Position numbers and translations under genes: made by a program. From Heliocidaris erythrogramma (taxonomy: Eukaryota; Echinodermata; Echinoidea; Camarodonta; Echinometridae), in NCBI GenBank assembly GCA_025617745.1, contig CM046853.1, positions 9,874,974 to 9,938,973 of the forward strand: DNA of 64,000 nucleotides, written 5' to 3'. Of this stretch, positions 26,001 to 37,600 are shown in pieces. Below the pieces are notes generated by a model. The model was not told the origin of the DNA. It searched no databases and saw only the letters and a program-made list of their open reading frames with translations. The stretch's first letter is position 1; every line of letters starts with the position of its first letter.

Positions 26001-27787
26001 CTCTCTCTCTCTCACATTTATATCTTTTTGTCTATCTCTGTCTCCTCACTTCTATCTCGCTCTTTCACCTACTCAGATCGGATACATCCCGAAGGAGGTT
26101 CATCATTACATTCTGGTAACAAAGGTCGAGACCAAGAGACGGAATCATTACCGGTCCATGTAAGATAACCTTTCTTCATCTTTTGATGTCATCCTTTATT
26201 GCTCTGTGTTCACTATCACAGTGCTGCCATCCGACCGTTCTCAAATACTTCTGTTTCATGAACGTCTTAATGGCCAATACCTTAGTCTGTCTCCTAGTTA
26301 TTTTACAGGCAAAACAGAAGCCAATATCTGGACACTTCGGAGATGAAATATCCAATTGACACAATATTGACAAGGAGATTTGTAACTTTACGAAAGGGGC
26401 GGTGCATTATTTTCTGTTGAGTGATAACTGCTTCGTCATTTTATTTCCTTGTGTTAGATAATCAAGGTAAAGAGAATAAAATTAATGTTCACCACTATTC
26501 TGACATCAATCTTTGGCATTTTGGTAGAATCTGAAAGTAAAATCTTCAAATGGCCATGAACTGTGTATACTGACAGTACATGAAATATGTTTTTATTCAA
26601 GGGATCTTGTTTTTTATTATGGGCTGTCAATACCAAGAGTCGGGGTAGTGGTATAGGGACGTAGGCATTTTTTTTTTACAAGCGTTAGACCCCTACCTAA
26701 ATCTATAATTGGGGCAATATTATGATCATTATTATTGAGTGTAGATTTCTGGATTATTGCATTTTTAACCTATCGCACCTGTGTAATCAGTAGAAATATA
26801 ATATTTTTGGTGAAATTACAGGTCAATATTGGATCGTCAAAAGAAGATGACAACCCAGACTCTGTTGGTTTGCTCAACGGGTCGTACCCAAGCGAGGCAG
26901 CATTCATTCAGTCCCAGAAAGAGATTCAGAAACGTCGCAAGTACAACATAGAGCGTATCTGCAAGAAGTATCATCCGAATCCCGATGCGGACATGGCCAA
27001 GCATCCGCCATGGAACATCCTAGTAGATGATAAATATAAACTGATGTACTGCTACGTTCAGAAGGTTGCGTGTACCAATTGGAAGAAAGTGTTTTTAGTA
27101 TTGAGTGGTCAGTACAATTCTACCGAGAGCATTCCGCAGTTCTTTACAAATCGACAAGGGGCAAAGAGTCTTAAATCACTGCAGTCTTACACCGAACAAG
27201 AACGGAGGCACATCCTTAAGACTTACACAAAGTTCATGTTTGCGAGACACCCGTTTTCCCGCGTTCTTTCGGCATACCGAAACAAACTGGCGCCAGACAG
27301 TACCTTCTCTCGGGCGGGAAAATGGCAGAAAAAAATCGGCACCAAAATCATCAGCACATTCCGCGAAAACGCCGAGGAGCCACGTGTTGCTAGGCAAAAC
27401 TTCAACATGACTAATTATGATCTTTCTTTTGGTGAATTTGTGAAATTTATCTACACTCCTCGAGGACAAAAAAATGGCAACAAGCATTGGCGGGATTTAC
27501 ATATAAGCTGCCTTCCTTGCATGATACATTATGATGTTATTGGCAAGATTGAAACGATCGAAGATGATTCGCGCTATATCTTAAGTATCAGTGGGGCAGA
27601 TAAAGCAGTGAGTTTTCCATCGGCAGATGGCAGTTCACCAACGAACAGCTCTGATCCGTACCTTATACAAAAGTACTTCTCATCTCTACCACACAGTGAT
27701 ATCACAAAACTCTACAACCGATATTTAATTGATTTCTTGATGTTTGATTACCACGCGACTGTAGATGACGTACTTGATGTACGGTAG
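22919..27787 (+). CDS. carbohydrate sulfotransferase, CHST8-14/HNK-1ST-like (gene 1), 3 exons, 390 aa
   Basis: Predicted Golgi type II enzyme that moves sulfate from PAPS to a glycan. Exons join 22,919-23,042, 26,077-26,159 and 26,822-27,787; introns are phase 1 and phase 0 with GT-AG borders. A short cytoplasmic tail is followed by a signal anchor at residues 7-25, then a Ser/Gly-rich stem to about residue 95. The 5'-phosphosulfate loop is QKVACTNWK at 149-157; the family usually has Pro first, so the P-to-Q change is odd. The 3'-phosphate site is ARHPFSRVLSAYRNK at 210-224. A CLPC pair sits at 299-302, and YLIDFLMFDY closes the domain near 370-379. The exon-3 frame stays open 29 codons into the intron, so a naive ORF call would start at 26,735 and lack the anchor. 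Acceptor glycan is unknown: chondroitin, dermatan, GalNAc or HNK-1 types are all possible. Confidence 0.9.
23697..24113. mobile_element. ~417-bp inverted-repeat MITE in gene 1 intron 1
   Basis: Ends are 'atgccaccgcacactacgat' on the left and 'aatcggatcgtgcggtggcc' on the right, which pair as imperfect terminal repeats. Variants of 'gatccgatt' and 'cgattcg' recur inside in both orientations (for example at about 23,730, 23,890, 23,925 and 24,090). No open frame of note. Confidence 0.7.
24604..24739. mobile_element. hairpin MITE related to the 22,667 element
   Basis: Starts 'ggccccgtttcataaaacc' and ends 'cttgatgaaacgccccc'. It shares the core 'gcatctgattggctgagagc' (reverse complement of the core in the 22,667 copy). 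It lies in gene 1 intron 1. Confidence 0.75.
24785..24945. repeat. 'ctgtaaaa/ttttacag' word array
   Basis: Short self-complementary words 'ctgtaaaa', 'cctgtaaaac', 'accgttaaaa' and 'cctgttaaa' recur. Related to 25,497-25,698 and to 63,720-63,895. It lies in gene 1 intron 1. Confidence 0.5.
25070..25423 (+). mobile_element. tandem-dimer SINE with 7SL/Alu-like head and (AC)n tails
   Basis: Two head-to-tail monomers, 25,078-25,254 and 25,255-25,415. Each starts 'gcgttgtggcgtgcgcctgt', continues 'aatccagctacc', has a B-box-like 'ggttcgagact', then the tail 'cagacgtaaataatca', 'ctgtaaaaaccca' and (AC)n. The second monomer lacks a few bases ('gtgacg', part of the 'tatctgattgatacacg' block). The dimer is flanked by an 8-bp direct repeat 'aattaact' (25,070-25,077 and 25,416-25,423), consistent with one insertion event. 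From established 7SL/Alu sequence, the first ~36 nt and the 'cccaggttcgagac' block look alike. It lies in gene 1 intron 1. Tail-only copies occur at 48,132 and 48,601. Confidence 0.75.
25497..25698. mobile_element. 'ctgtaaaa' word-array MITE ending in 'aacagtgta'
   Basis: Left end 'aactgtaaaactacgg'; right end 'ttttttaacagtgtact'. Between them the words 'ctgtaaaa', 'tttacag' and 'ccaggaaatttcctg' recur on both strands. Similar 'gactgccaggaaatt' blocks occur at about 63,728. It lies in gene 1 intron 1. Confidence 0.6.
26077..26159 (+). other. gene 1 exon 2 (stem linker)
   Basis: 83 nt after a pyrimidine-rich tract and 'ctactcag'; donor 'cat/gtaaga'. It is the only reading that joins the phase-1 end of exon 1 to the phase-0 start of exon 3 without a stop. 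It encodes a hydrophilic Gly/Ser/Glu-rich linker, as expected for the Golgi stem. Found by splice and phase logic, not homology. Confidence 0.75.
26822..27787 (+). other. gene 1 exon 3 (catalytic domain)
   Basis: Acceptor 'gaaattacag' at 26,812-26,821; 321 codons plus TAG. It holds both PAPS-binding motifs and the whole conserved domain. Confidence 0.9.
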
Positions 27788-28017
27788 CAAGAAAACGATT
27801 CAAGTTTTCTATGAACAACCTTAACCTAGTAGCTACAGTTAATACTTGCTTGAAATGAAGACTTATAGTCAAATGTGCCTGTTCACGTTTGAAAGCCATA
27901 ATTTTACCATGTTCCAAATGTGCAGGATTTACAATTTGTACTAAATCATGCAACTATATGCATAAATTACCTTTGACACTATTACCTATCACTATTCATG
28001 TTTTTATAATGAGATGG

Positions 28018-28023
28018 AATAAA
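28018..28023 (+). terminator. candidate poly(A) signal of gene 1
   Basis: AATAAA, about 230 bp after the stop codon and 20 bp before the next mobile element. It is the first canonical hexamer I see downstream of the stop, but cleavage is not shown. Confidence 0.4.
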
Positions 28024-28042
28024 AGATACGAGAAAGATTTTA

Positions 28043-28944
28043 TTAAAGGAGAATTAACCCTGAGTACAAATTTACTTATATTGAAAGGTGTAATATATTC
28101 CTACTTATTGGCCTAAATCATTTTCTAATAAGATATCAGAAAAGGGTATAAATAAAGATATTCCAACACCCGGTATCGTCTCCTACTCATTTACATGGGG
28201 GTTGCCATTTTCTTGCTGATTTGGATTTGTACATGAACCATTGAGAAATGTTCCGGTCAGGAAGATATTTTGAATCCAAGACCTAAATTGCTTTTCTTCA
28301 TTACCTAAAATCCCATATGTGACGAAAAATATAAAGTGGGTGTTTACATGATTTATAAAAATTAAATCTTTATAATGATACTTTTAAATTGTCTGGTTTT
28401 GCTTAACAAAAATCTATTTTCTTGGGTTTGCCAAACAGAGCAGTATGCAGCATGCATTCTGACTTTTCAAGTCCCATTATCCGAAAGCAGGTGAATGCAT
28501 AGTTTGCTGCTATAGATGCTCAGGGAAGAAGCATCCATAAAATTTGAATTAATTTGCTCCGTCCATTGCGTCACAGTATCTAGAAAAGAGATTTATATTA
28601 AGCGAATATCGATTTTCAACAGAAATATATAAGGAAATCTTCAGTTTAAAAATAAATTGACATATCTATTCTATATTTTTAATCTCAAATGGGTTTTTAA
28701 TTTTGAAAAAGGCAATTGGGCATTTGGATTAAGAAAATCTTCTTGTACACATAAAAAAATGGCAGCCCCCATGTATTGCTAGCAGACGATACATATTGCT
28801 AGCAGATGATAAATTTTGCTCAGAAAATCTTGATTCGTATCGATCTCGTATATTTTGACGCGAAGCCATATAGTCTAACAAGTAGGAATAAATAACACCT
28901 TTCAACACTATCGTCTTTATTGTTTGAGGTTAATTCTCCTTTAA
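28043..28944. mobile_element. ~0.9-kb MITE with TTAA target duplication
   Basis: TTAA at 28,043-28,046 and 28,941-28,944 bracket inverted ends: 'aggagaattaacc' on the left and 'ggttaattctcct' on the right. Pairing resumes further in ('tgaaaggtgt' and 'tattcctactt' against their complements near 28,880-28,915). No coding. TTAA duplications are used by piggyBac and Kolobok superfamilies. I cannot choose between them. Confidence 0.75.
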
Positions 28945-31900
28945 TTCATCCTCGCTACATCTCGCTTTAATCACAAAATCATTGGAAACCGATTGAGTCG
29001 TCACGATAAGGTTATGCTCAAGTACGATTAGCTTCGGGGTTAAAGAATTCCATGTACATGAAAATTGTACTGATTAAACAATCTCAACTGCAAATCAATA
29101 ACTATAATTATAGATTTACTGTGCATAAGCGTTTGTTTGGTAAAATATCACTGGGTAGATAGATTGTTTATAGTGGTTATTCTATTTTTTTATTATAAAT
29201 TCGACAGTGAAAAACACTTTTTGAATGACGTGTTTCACTTGGTTCTTAGATCATGTACGTATTATTCCATTACTCTTAGTGCATGGTCCTTTTTTTTTGT
29301 TTGCTGCATTTTCATATTAATGTATTTTCTAATATCTAGACAATTACTAGGAGAGTTTGAACCCTTGAAAGTACTCATTAATACCCCAGTCATACCGTCT
29401 AACGGACCCTAGCCAGTCGATAATCCACAACAGTTTTGGCCATTTAATCTAATGTTATTTTCTTGTCTGTCTTTTATGGGTCTCGTTCGTGTGATTGGGG
29501 TATAAAGGAAATAAACAAGCCTACTTTGATAAACTTTTGTCCAAACGGACCTTGCTCAGGTATACATTTCGTGACTTACTGTATTAGTGTTTTAAATAGC
29601 GTACTTTTTTGTAGAAAACCCTATTCTGAGGTTTTCCATTCTGACAGAGTGAGTATACGTCTTGAAAATGGCTCTTAAATATGAGAGTCTATTATATTTA
29701 TACAGTTATGATCCAGTATTACTTTTAAAAAATGTATTGCCTCTTTTTATCTGCTTTGAGATACTCGGTAGATAAAATACGTTCCCTGCAGTGGTGAACA
29801 TAATTTTATATTCGACAGATCCAGGAAGGGCAAAGTGGCCGCGCGCCCCTCCTTTTGGAGAGAGAGGGGGGGGGGGGGGGGGATAGTTGGAATAAAATTC
29901 TACCCCATTTTCTGAAATGTAAGGTGTGCCCTGACCTGAACATAATAATGTTTCGTTGAGCTGTCAAATCATATCGCTTATAACTTATTTTTCCTACTCA
30001 AGAAAATTAGAAAATTTTAAATTGGACTATTATTCTTGCCATAGCTATACACAAGAAGAACAAATAATAGTTTTACCTGACAATACCACTGAATTACCGA
30101 AGGTGGTTTACCGCCAAATTCGTCTAATATTCAGTCTTTTAATCACAATTGTATACACAAAGTTCGTTTATTAACCAGGTGGTCTGCTTATCATTTCGTC
30201 TTATATCCACTTTGTGCACACTGGTGTTTGGGCTATCATCCATTATTATGACTTATTTGCATAATGCCTGTTTTTCAAATATCTCTTTCCTTTTGTTGGA
30301 GTAAACAAATTAGAATTTGACGAATAACTTGTACCAAACAAAAAATAGATAGGAATGTCATTAATGATGTAGCACAACTCCACCATTTCACCAAATGTAT
30401 ACATTTCTGTTAATATTGAATATTATAATATTCAGAAGACATTACTTATGACGCATTTTTATATTTTGGAGATAGCATTACTAAATGCCGATTGGAGAAG
30501 AAAATTCACCTGGGACTAGTCACAAATTACATTTGTTTTAATAATAGAGGAAAATTCATTACGAAAATGGTCGTAAAATCGTAAACGACGACGTGAAATG
30601 CATACGCGATATAGACAATGCTCATTACTAGCCTTGTACCCAATGTGCACTTTTCAGTACTAGTACCGTACGTATTTTGTTGTCAGTGTGTTTATTTTGC
30701 CCTGTTGTCAAAATGATAATTCAATACCCAAAACGAAATAAACATTATGAAAAGGCTAGAAATTAAGTCACTGTCAAAATGTATGTTCTCACATGTATAT
30801 GACATGTCCTGCACCAGGATGCAATGGTGACGAAATATTGATCACGTTAAGAGTAATTGCATTTGATTGGCCAGCATGCATGTTCTCTATTTCAGATGTT
30901 GCTATGTCGGGCATTTCTGATGAGCTTACAGATAGCCAGCGACAGTCTTTGTGAAAGAAGTTTTTACGTAAAGATTATTATGAAACTATTTGGAAACCTG
31001 TCATGGAAAGACATGGTTTATTGCTTTATTGATGAATGTTATCGGATAGTCAATCTTGAAGCAATGGCCTAGCCCGAATCCATCCAGGGGGAGGGGGGGG
31101 GGGGGGCACCGGTCTTACTGACTGGATAAAATGTGAATTAACAAGGCCAGGGATTAGTGGTATGTCCCTCCCTTTCCCCCCCGCAGTTTTATGGGGGCAC
31201 ATGCCCCTGTAGCTACGCCACTGTCTTGAGGGAGACTCGAAATCAGTAAGGTGGTCATAATGACCCCACCCCGAACGAAGAAGTACTAACCAAAGAAATA
31301 TTATATTACATGTTTTATTATTAAATTAGTTGTTCGTTTCACCCCTGCAGCCAAACAGTATTTCGCTGTCTCTACTGATATATTTCTGACATACATAATC
31401 TTCGTATCATTATGTTTAATTCGATGGCAAAGGAAACAAGAGGTATTACATTTAGAAGTGATTAACAATCTTAAGAATGATTATGAAATACTATTGATAT
31501 TTCCACGTGGAACGTTATTTTGGTCTTTTTAGAAACTTTTTAATGTATCTTTGTTTCAACACCAAGCGGAAATAGACATTTTTTTTACAAGATTGTTTCA
31601 TCACTTCTGTAAAGTTTCTAAAACTTGTAATGTGAAAATATCAAGAAATTTTAAAGACCCTTTTATGAGGATGTTTTGGCAGAATATGGTTATAATTATG
31701 ATAGAGTGAAGGAAGACGTACTATTTGTGTATAAAGTATATTGTTTAGCTAACAATACGGTAGATTAACATTATCCACGAAGTCATGAATGTGTGATGAC
31801 ACAGAATATTCACAATGCGTAATCTTGTCAAAAATTTTGTCAAAATTTTCACTATTATTGACTGATTTTAAAATTATTTTTCCTTGAAAAGTGGATTTAT

Positions 31901-32510
31901 ATTTTATATCCGTCGGGACTTACGCCCTTGTCTTCTCTCTAAATATCTTGATGTAAAGCCGTAGTATGGGCTTGTACGGATATTGCCCTATTCTTGTGAC
32001 ACTAGATGAAAGCTATAGTTGGACATAGACCGACAATAACGGCAATGTCAGTCTCGTTAACCCTCAGGAGAGCTTTCCGATGGCCTTCGAGACCGTCATG
32101 TCGGGCTTGTGAATCCTCAGGTAGCTTTTCAGAAGGCACACCCGACTAACATTGTCAGCCTCTTGGGCTGTCGGTATCATTTGACTGTCAGTATTGAATT
32201 ATTTGAAAATTATTGAATTAAAGTTCTTCGAAGCGACATAATTACCTCTTATACAATTAATTTCCTCATCAACCTTTAGGTTGGTGTTTTTTTACACCTA
32301 ATATTTGTTTTGAAACGTGTCTTATCATGTTAAATATAATACGATTTCCTGCAGTATCAAGCATTGGACAATAATTTATGATAAATTAAGGACTAATACA
32401 ATGTATCTCAGAACCTCAGAAGAAGAAGGTAGAAAATACCCTTGTATCCTTAAAAGTACTATTTGTAAGATGTATAAACATTCAAACAAACTTAATTGGG
32501 ATGTTTTATT
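28945..32510. other. intergenic, no gene recognised; G-runs
   Basis: AT-rich. G-runs occur at about 29,866-29,882 and 31,089-31,106, the latter followed at about 31,208 by 'agctacgccactg'. No coding region supported. Confidence 0.5.
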
Positions 32511-32514
32511 TTTT

Positions 32515-32688
32515 TTTATTATCGAATTTTAATATTTTTTTTTTATTTATTAATTGATTTATTTATTGATTGATTGATTTATTATCATCATTGTTTTTTT
32601 TTTTGTTTTTTTTGTTTTTTTTTTTGTTTTGTTGTTTTAGTTTGTTTGTTTGTTTGTTTGTTTGTTTGGGGGGGGGGGGGGGGGGGGC
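32515..32688. repeat. T-rich tract, (GTTT)n and long G-run
   Basis: Poly-T blocks with interspersed G, then (TTTG)n at 32,640-32,667, then about 20 G to 32,687. Confidence 0.8.
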
Positions 32689-33911
32689 TTACATGGCTAT
32701 CCATAACACATTATTGTGATTAGCGCTATAGACCCAAATATGTTAGCGTGGCTTAGATTTAGAAGGAAATTATCTACCTAATAACTTATCGACTTGTGTA
32801 TGTCTTTGCTAAAAAACAAAAAAAAAATCACTTAGATTGAAAAATGTAGAAATTGTCACCCATGTTGTTAAAAGTATTGGGTGTGTTTGAGAACAGATCC
32901 ATCCAAATTGTGTAGTATTAGTGAGTCTAAAATATGTAATGTATACCAATGGTCATAACGTTTTGGTCGCTATTTCTAACTCATGTCAAATACTAGTATC
33001 CTAACTTTGGAGTCACGATGATTTAATCGGCGTCAAGTGCCCATACACTAGTCCCCTCCCTGGACTGTTTCCGTGTCGCGCGATCCGATATGTTTTTGGC
33101 TGAGCTATAAAACAATATAATAACTGTCCTTTACAATTCCTTTTTTTTTCGACGGGTGAAATTTTGGGGATCGCGCAATTAGTGGAGAGTCTCGCACTGT
33201 GTGGGATATGCGTGGAGAGAAAGAGCAGCGTAGGGGAATTAACCCTGTTATGTAGGGTTCCCACTTAGCAGAGTTATAGTGGCGATTTATGGAGAGTTGC
33301 GGCGAATTGCCTCAAGGAGGCACTAGCGATAACTCGCGTAAAGCTGTTCATGTAACTCGGGATAACTCGTGACAACTCGGCACGGCTCGGTGTAACTCGT
33401 TGGAAATCTGTACAGCTCTCCTTGAAGTCGCAAGCAGTTCCAAATTTTTTGAACATGTTCAAAATTTTCACTAACTCGTAACTCGTGCTGAACTCGTTTA
33501 AACTGGCAGCATACTGGCATTACTCGTAAGAAGCTCGAGATGAACTCTTCATAACTCGCCATCTTCAAGTATACCCGAGTGCTATTCGAGTTTCCAAGAG
33601 TGGGATACGAGCACTCCGATTGTGTTACGAGTCACGCGGTGTTGCCCACGAGATTAGAGCGAGTTTAGATCGAGCACGGCGACTTACAGCGAGTTTCGTA
33701 TGAGCTTATTCAGAGTGCATTGCAAGCGCACCATTATGTCAGCTGGCCTATAAATATATACAGTGATTTATATATTCCCAGAAGTATTTTCAATTTAGAA
33801 CACAGTTATTCAACCCTAAACGCACGTGTACACGGAAAAATAGGCCATCGCCATTGTATTTCCACAACTACCAACAAACAAGGCAAGAAACATGCCTCGG
33901 CTCAAGAAATC

Positions 33912-33968
33912 CAAGAGTGGTGGACATTGCGGTAGTGGACATTGCGGTAGTGGACATTGCGGTAGTGG
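33912..33968. repeat. minisatellite, 16-bp unit, 3 copies
   Basis: 'tggacattgcggtag' repeats three times, with a half unit 'tggtggacattg' before and 'tgggcc' after. Confidence 0.9.
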
Positions 33969-34512
33969 GCCATTTTGTAAAGTGAAACTTTTTTTGACAA
34001 AAAATGAAGTTAATTCTTGTTGTTGTTGAAAAGTATATTCTTGAAGAGTAATGTCTAAAGTTAAATGGATCACATTTTTTAAAATTGAAGACCCAATTAT
34101 GCTAACTTGCATACAATTACATTGGCAGATATTAAAGTTTTAAAAAAATCATCCCTTTTTCACCATATAATAGTCATCTCTTAGTATGAGCTTTAATAGT
34201 TGTCACTTTATAGTGAAATAATACCCTTCCTATATAGGTCCTTTTGCAAGTAATTAAGTTGAAGGAAAAGAAAATTTGTCTATGCATTATGTAATAATTA
34301 ACATGCATAATTAAGTAATTCTAATTTTTACACACATTACCCCAAAACATGAAATGTTTATGCTATTTGAAATATACAATTTGGATAATTTATACTTTTC
34401 CTGTCATAAGCTAACTTGTATGTGTCCTCCATCTCACCAAATATTATTCCAAATATGATTTGCGTTCTTTAAATATCGCCCAACTAACTTTGTCACACAC
34501 TTGACCTGCATG

Positions 34513-35041
34513 CACTGTAAAAAAAAATCGTTGAAATTACTCAAAAAAACGTTCAACAAATTGCCTTGATTAGTTTAAGTATTTGTAGAAAGGAATTTTA
34601 AGTAGAATTTACTTATTTTGCTTAATAAATATTAACTCAGTAAAATTGAGTTACATTAACGTAAATAATTGAAGTATTGCAATCATGATAGCTAACAAGA
34701 AAAACTCATGACATGATTAAACACAAAAGTCACTTTGGTACCCATCTAACATTCACTGACACTATTTCAATTTAGGATTTATCCAATGATCTATCAATTG
34801 TTTGAGTAATACGTACAATTTCTTACTTTGAGTTAACATTACTAAATTAATACAAGTTGAGAGTACTTGAATGTTCTGTTGAAGTTTACTTAAACTTTTC
34901 ACGTATATTCTACTAAATTGAAGTTTGAGTTAGTAAAACTTAAATCGAGTGCGTAAGTGGCAAAACTTATGTTTTTAAGTAGATTCTACATAGGAAAAAT
35001 AAGTAAAAATGACCAATGGGCATATTATGTTTTACAGTGTG
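34513..35041. mobile_element. MITE with 'cactgtaaaa' terminal repeats
   Basis: Left end 'cactgtaaaa', right end 'ttttacagtg'. Inside, short words 'ttgagtta', 'taactca', 'acttaa' and 'ttaagta' recur in both orientations, as in the other word-array elements. Nested in the 33,252-36,466 composite. Confidence 0.65.
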
Positions 35042-35345
35042 AGTGCAAATGGTCAAGTGCATAATGTACTGGACAAGTCATGTGTACAGTCTTTTTTATT
35101 GTTGAGTTTCCTGACCTATTAATTCTGTTTTCACTTTTTGTATTCCTCTTGTTTAATCCTCTGAATTAATTGCCTAACCCTATACAATTATGATCAAAGT
35201 GTAATAAGCTATCGTATATTTATAATGTAAATGGCCAATGGAAATGTGCTTCTAAAAATAGTTTAGAAAACAAGCTGAAGATGAATATACTTGTATATCA
35301 TCATGAAAACTTTTGATTGGTTTACTTTGATTATTTGGTCCGAAC

Positions 35346-35735
35346 ATTAATAATAATGATAATAGTAGATATTAATGATAATGATATATAATAATAATAA
35401 TCACAATAATAATAATAATAAGAATTAATAATAATAATAATATACTTACATGTCTTGTTTACCCAGGGTAGCCTCATCAGTACTAAATACTGTTCTTCCT
35501 GATAGCCCTACAAGCATATTATTACCCTGGTTTCAGCACAACAACCGTAGCGCTAAGTGCATTCAAGAAATAAATCCTACAGGTACTCACTACACCTGGA
35601 TTGAGCATGGCAAGCGCCAATAAATGTCTTGCCAAAGGACGTTAGTGCAATGGCAATTCAATTGAACCCCATACCTTGTGATCTGCAGTACGGTTAGTTG
35701 GTTACTTATCTACTAGACCAAAACACCTCCACAGT
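35346..35735 (-). mobile_element. tRNA-headed SINE, diverged copy
   Basis: Reads on the minus strand from 35,735. The head 'ggaggtgttttggtctagta' fits a tRNA-type A box, and the B-box region is decayed. The body includes 'cctttggcaagacattta', and the tail is an (ATT)n tract at 35,346-35,452 (seen as ATA/AAT on +). Same family as the copy at 43,035-43,354. Confidence 0.65.
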
Positions 35736-36834
35736 ATCTCAATAAATATATCAATAAATGATATCAATAAATGTATGAAAATGAAAAAGAAAAAAAATTG
35801 TGTGTTCCCGGTGTATTTTTCATAAAGAAAAGATTTATTTTCAATAGTTCACCAAATCTTTTGGTTATTTAATCCATGTACCTATGTCTGTATTTACTGT
35901 ATATTTACACAGGAAAAACCTACACACTTGGAAGATTATTAAAATTATGGGGCTCACAATAGCCCAATTCCCTGGTTTTTGGGTCACGATGACAAAGAAT
36001 GGCCCCTTTGCATTACTTTGTTCTCCTCCTGAACATCTCTTTTTCTGCGGCGCCTCCTTGACAACAGGGTTGCACCAAATGTGCAGAAGATAAAGGTCTC
36101 TTCTTCCTCAAGCAGAGCGAAAATGCTTCTGGCATCCATCTTTACTATGCAGAACGCCAAAAATTATGCATTACCCGCCCCCACCCCCTTGATCGTATGA
36201 AACTCGTAGAAAGCTCTTATCACTCGTAACAAGATCTTGATAACTCGTTGATTGATCGGTATAAATCGTACACAGGTCATCGTAACTCTACCAAGCTCGG
36301 TGTGACTCGTTTCGTGCTCGTATCGTAGTAAAGTCGATGTTGTGTCGTAGATCACTCGTGCAAGTCTCATAAAATAGGCAAATTTCGCGCGAGTTCATGC
36401 GAGTTCAAGCTTGCAAAGCTCGGCATAGCTCTAGACTCCAACTCGGCTAAGTGGGAACCTTGCGTCAGATTTGGGCGACTTGTGTCACACCTTGCTGAAA
36501 ACTATTGTTACATCTAATGCTTTTCTTCTGTAGGCTAACCTTGGTAAACATGCTTCATTATTGAAATAAGAAAGACTATTTTCCTAATAAACGCTATCAA
36601 ACTATCATCTTGTATAATTGCTATCTTTGTTCTGTTTTTAAATTGTGCATCGGCTACAAATCATGTCGCTGCTCTCTCAATGAGAAGCACTGGGCTCGTG
36701 GTAATTAATCTTTTAAATTAAAATTAAGGGTTTCCGCATAAATTATTTCATGTATCTTTATACATCAGTCACACCCCCAAACCGATCGTTTATTTGCCAT
36801 TAGGGGTAATGTGAATTTTTTGTTATCCCCTCGC

Positions 36835-37600
36835 CGACGAAGTACGTCCGTCCGTCCGTAACAAATATGGTTTCCGTTCGATAACTTTAGTAATGTTTAA
36901 CGGATTTTAATGAAATTTCATATGAAGGTACATGGTATCAAAATACAGCCTAAGTTCGATTTCGGAGTATGTAGTTCAAAGGTCAAAGGTCATAGCTCAT
37001 TAAATATCAAAGTCCGAAAATGTGGTTTCCGTTCGATAACGGTAGTAATGTTTGACAGATATTAATGAAATTTTAGGAAGGTACATGGTATGAACATATA
37101 GCCTAAATTCGAACTTCGAGTATGTCATAGCTCATTAAATATGCGAAAATAGCTAATTATGTATGCGAAAATGTGGTTTCAGTTCGATAACTTCAGTAAC
37201 GTTTGACACATCCGATTTCAATGAAATTTGGTATGACGGTACATGGTGGAAGTGGAAGTTTGATTTCGGAGTATGTAGGTCAAAGATCAAAGGTCATAGA
37301 TCCTTAAGTATGCGAAAATAGCTAATTACTGTATGTATCCGAAAATGTCGTGTCCGTTCGATAACTTTATTATAGTAATGTTAGACAGGTATGTACCTAA
37401 GTTATAGCCCAAGTTCGATCTTCGAGTATGTAGGTCAACGGTAAAAGTTCACAGTTCATTAAATATGCGAAAATAGCTAATCATACAATGTTTATGCGAA
37501 AATGTGGTTTAACGTAAGTCATGTTGTTGAGTATGTAAGTCAAAGGTCAAAGGTCAATTAAATATGCAAAAATTGCTGATTATGTACCTGAGAAAGTTTG
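36835..37600. repeat. tandem array, ~150-170 bp unit, 4-5 copies
   Basis: Leader 'gtccgtccgtccgtaac', then units sharing 'ggtttccgttcgataac', 'agtaatgtttgaca', 'aatgaaattt', 'ggtacatggta', 'ttcgatttcggagtatgta', 'aggtcaaaggtca' and 'cattaaatatgcgaaaa'. The 'ttcgataac' landmark falls at about 36,878, 37,033, 37,182 and 37,357. The last unit is partial. Some units carry a consensus DR1 site. Confidence 0.85.

Larger units (their letters stand above)
33252..36466. mobile_element. composite foldback element with 'aactcg' word arms
   Basis: Outer ends are inverted: 'ggttcccacttag' at about 33,257 and 'ctaagtgggaacc' at about 36,448. The left arm (33,257-33,720) has 'aactcg' and 'actcgt' words on the + strand, then switches near 33,580 to 'cgagtt' and 'gagcac' words, so it is itself a foldback. 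The right arm (36,190-36,445) again carries 'actcgt', 'aactcg', 'gctcgg' and 'gcgagttc'. The ~2.4 kb between holds a 16-bp minisatellite, a 'cactgtaaaa' MITE and a tRNA-headed SINE, but no recognisable transposase. Whether this is one element or two side-by-side relics is uncertain. Confidence 0.6.

Noticed and set aside
26735-26821. Start of gene 1 at the first ATG of the long frame (26,735)
   Set aside because: The 29 codons before 26,822 end exactly at an 'attacag' acceptor; the spliced model supplies a proper signal anchor and matching phases instead.
27176-27487. Minus-strand frames overlapping gene 1 exon 3
   Set aside because: Shadows of the sulfotransferase coding sequence with no independent motif.
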